Shown: one piece after another, positions 6,009-7,100 of the stretch
Numbering within the stretch: the stretch's first letter is position 1
How the letters are laid out: the number at the start of each line of letters is the position of its first letter
Origin: CAZGSG01 sp964528095
GTDB lineage: Bacteria > Bacteroidota > Bacteroidia > Chitinophagales > Chitinophagaceae
Assembly: GCA_964528095.1 (NCBI GenBank)
Contig: CAZGSG010000309.1
Location: forward strand, 1-7,100
Length of the DNA: 7,100 nucleotides
Direction: 5' to 3'
Position numbers and translations under genes: made by a program
Notes under the pieces: model-generated
The model's input: only the letters and a program-made list of their open reading frames with translations
Database searches by the model: none
What the model was told of the DNA's origin: nothing

Positions 6009-6017
6009 TGTGCTGCC
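6001..6017. promoter_or_regulatory. Hairpin covering the first ATG of the lipoprotein gene
   Basis: GGCAGCA (6001-6007) and TGCTGCC (6011-6017) are exact inverse copies with a 3-base loop. In the minus-strand transcript the most upstream ATG (6006-6008) overlaps the stem and loop. No T-tract follows, so it does not look like a terminator for the bestrophin gene. It either hides that ATG, making Met5 or Met6 the true start, or tunes translation. Confidence 0.45.
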
Positions 6018-6087
6018 ATGAGTATAAACGAAATAATACTGTGTTGGGTTTTCTGCTGTAAAATTACTGGCTTATATACGGGGCAGC

Positions 6088-6972
6088 TCAGATCAGATCT
6101 GCAATATTCTTATGAATATTCTCAGCGATCTTATCGGTAGGCACATCATTCTGATCGCCGCCAAAAGGATCTTCGATCTCTTCCGCGATCAGTTCGAGAC
6201 TGGCCAGCACATAGGTAATGAATACCACTACAGGGATCACATAGTAGCCTAGTGTAAACACAAACCCGAAGGGTAGGGTCATTACATAAACAAAGATGAA
6301 TTTTTTAATGAACACACTGTACGAAAAAGGGATCGGGGTATTTTTTATTCGTTCACATGCGCCGCAGATGTCTGTAAAAGATAAGAGTTCATTGTTCAGG
6401 AAAAGAAGTTGCTCTCCACTTATTTTATTTTCCCGGTGCAACTGATGAATATGCTGAAATATCAACGCGGCTATTTGATTGGGTACATGTTTGTTGACAT
6501 CGATACGCTGCAAAAGATGCTTATGGTCATCGTGTTCAAATAGCTCCATCCGTGTTTGTTCTTTATGCAGGTGATTATGCAATGCGTATGCATAGGCAGG
6601 AATGATCTTGCGGAAAAAAGAACGTTGTGCTTTCTCTTCTGCAGGTAAGATCGCATTTAATTTTAGCGCCAGGTTACGGCTGTTATTAACCAGGCTTCCC
6701 CATAACTTGCGGCCTTCCCACCAACGGTCATAGGCCGTGTTGGTGCGAAATACCAGTAACATGGAGATCGCGAAACCTAACAGCGAGTGCATGGCGGGAA
6801 TTCCCTTCACATAACTATTAACAGAGAGATTCCAGAATTCCAATTCGAGAAAGGCAATAATCCCTGAATACACGGCTATGCCGAGCAGCAGCGGGGAAAG
6901 TTGTCTTATCGTATCAGCTTTATGAAACCGGAAAATATAAGAGAACCAATCCTTGGGATTATAAGAGATCAT
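6088..6972 (-). CDS. Bestrophin-family (UPF0187) membrane channel protein
   Basis: The 294-residue product carries the hallmarks of the bacterial bestrophin/UPF0187 family: FRTNTAYDRWWEGRKLW (75-91) after the second membrane helix, RIKNTPIPFSY (208-218), and the acidic IAEEIEDPFGGDQNDVPTD (262-280) near the C-terminus. Four hydrophobic segments are visible, at about 25-45, 59-78, 222-243 and 245-264, with a long charged and His-rich cytoplasmic region between the second and third (including ~131-180). Family members form pentameric ion channels in the inner membrane; the characterised Klebsiella homologue conducts cations. Ion choice here cannot be read from sequence. The length is normal for bacterial members. 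An exact TAnnTTTG box lies 14 bp before the ATG, so it likely starts a transcript, which may continue into the lipoprotein gene 79 bp on. Confidence 0.95.
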   Translation of the reverse strand: MISYNPKDWFSYIFRFHKADTIRQLSPLLLGIAVYSGIIAFLELEFWNLSVNSYVKGIPAMHSLLGFAISMLLVFRTNTAYDRWWEGRKLWGSLVNNSRNLALKLNAILPAEEKAQRSFFRKIIPAYAYALHNHLHKEQTRMELFEHDDHKHLLQRIDVNKHVPNQIAALIFQHIHQLHRENKISGEQLLFLNNELLSFTDICGACERIKNTPIPFSYSVFIKKFIFVYVMTLPFGFVFTLGYYVIPVVVFITYVLASLELIAEEIEDPFGGDQNDVPTDKIAENIHKNIADLI

Positions 6973-6986
6973 TTATTTTCTTTTAT

Positions 6987-6994
6987 CAAAAATA
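6987..6994 (-). promoter_or_regulatory. -7 promoter box for the bestrophin-like gene
   Basis: TATTTTTG on the minus strand matches TAnnTTTG exactly and lies 14 bp before the ATG, which implies a very short leader. No clear TTTG is seen at the -33 distance; that region (7013-7028) is an A-tract and T-tract instead. Because the DNA is AT-rich, confidence is moderate. Confidence 0.5.
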
Positions 6995-7056
6995 AGTTGC
7001 CGGAAAGGGTTAAAAAACATTTTTTTTCAGGCAATGAAAATTCGGGGAACATCATT

Positions 7057-7100
7057 CCCCAGCCCGGCCTCGGGCCCGGCGCCCGGGCCGCGGCCGTCCT
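7057..7100. other. Extremely GC-rich window end, self-complementary
   Basis: Only 4 of the last 44 bases are A or T, while the DNA just before is AT-rich, with runs of A and T at 7013-7028. The stretch includes a 7-bp stem, GGCCCGG (7073-7079) and CCGGGCC (7083-7089), with a 3-base loop. A smaller hairpin, GGGGAA (7044-7049) with TTCCCC (7055-7060), sits at the switch point. No gene is supported here. It may be a contig-end or chimera artefact, or a real boundary to unrelated DNA. Confidence 0.6.

Noticed and set aside
6089..6101. 13-bp palindrome CAGATCAGATCTG at the end of the bestrophin-like gene
   Set aside because: It is short, overlaps the last codons and stop, and lacks a T-tract; it could easily arise by chance.
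6969..7100. Minus-strand frame open from the window edge whose TGA overlaps the bestrophin ATG (ATGA)
   Set aside because: The 43-codon frame runs through ~90% GC and then homopolymer-rich DNA, shows no protein-like pattern, and includes the likely promoter box of the next gene.
7034..7100. Plus-strand ATG frame open to the window edge (begins MKIRGTSF)
   Set aside because: Only 22 codons are visible, mostly Pro/Gly/Ala from the GC-rich stretch that may be an artefact; there is no signal peptide or recognisable motif.

Overview
The window looks like chromosomal DNA of a Bacteroidota bacterium, most likely of the Chitinophagaceae type. The evidence is: two exact TAnnTTTG promoter -7 boxes (upstream of accD and of the bestrophin-like gene), few Shine-Dalgarno sequences, signal peptides ending in -SHSQ/-FAQS, an S9 peptidase with a Gly-rich insert, and a small 'CX4CH ... 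MP ... WI..GAP.N' lipoprotein. The family placement is inference; no rRNA or other strict taxonomic marker is present.

Layout. A plus-strand gene of unknown function ends at 246. Everything else is on the minus strand and reads from right to left: a bestrophin-family membrane protein (6088-6972), a small cytochrome-c-like lipoprotein (5649-6008), a secreted S9 prolyl-oligopeptidase-family peptidase (3095-5524), accD (2030-2944), smpB (1479-1916) and an exported two-domain protein of unknown function (491-1426). The gaps are 52-150 bp and at least accD and the bestrophin gene have their own promoter boxes, so this is a row of separately or loosely co-transcribed housekeeping and envelope genes. 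They do not form one pathway: AccD works in fatty-acid synthesis and SmpB in ribosome rescue, while the other four products are membrane-bound or exported.

The least ordinary part is the non-coding DNA. Three copies of one AT-rich imperfect palindrome (R1 265-330, R2 441-490, R3 5565-5646; core stem of the GAGTTCGTTA / TAACGAACTC type) each sit directly at the 3' end of a minus-strand gene or gene relic. R1 and R2 share a 40-bp segment in inverted orientation with one mismatch. Between them lies a short decayed copy (338-398) of the 3' end of the neighbouring exported-protein gene. Stem mismatches in R2 and R3 fall mostly at positions that become G-U pairs in minus-strand RNA, the sense RNA of the upstream genes, which hints at a transcript-level role.

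The last ~44 bases (7057-7100) are about 90% GC, in sharp contrast to the rest, and may be an assembly or chimera artefact. I see no mobile-element enzyme, defence system, CRISPR array, tRNA or rRNA. I do not find a convincing new multi-gene system; the repeat family and the gene relic are the best leads.
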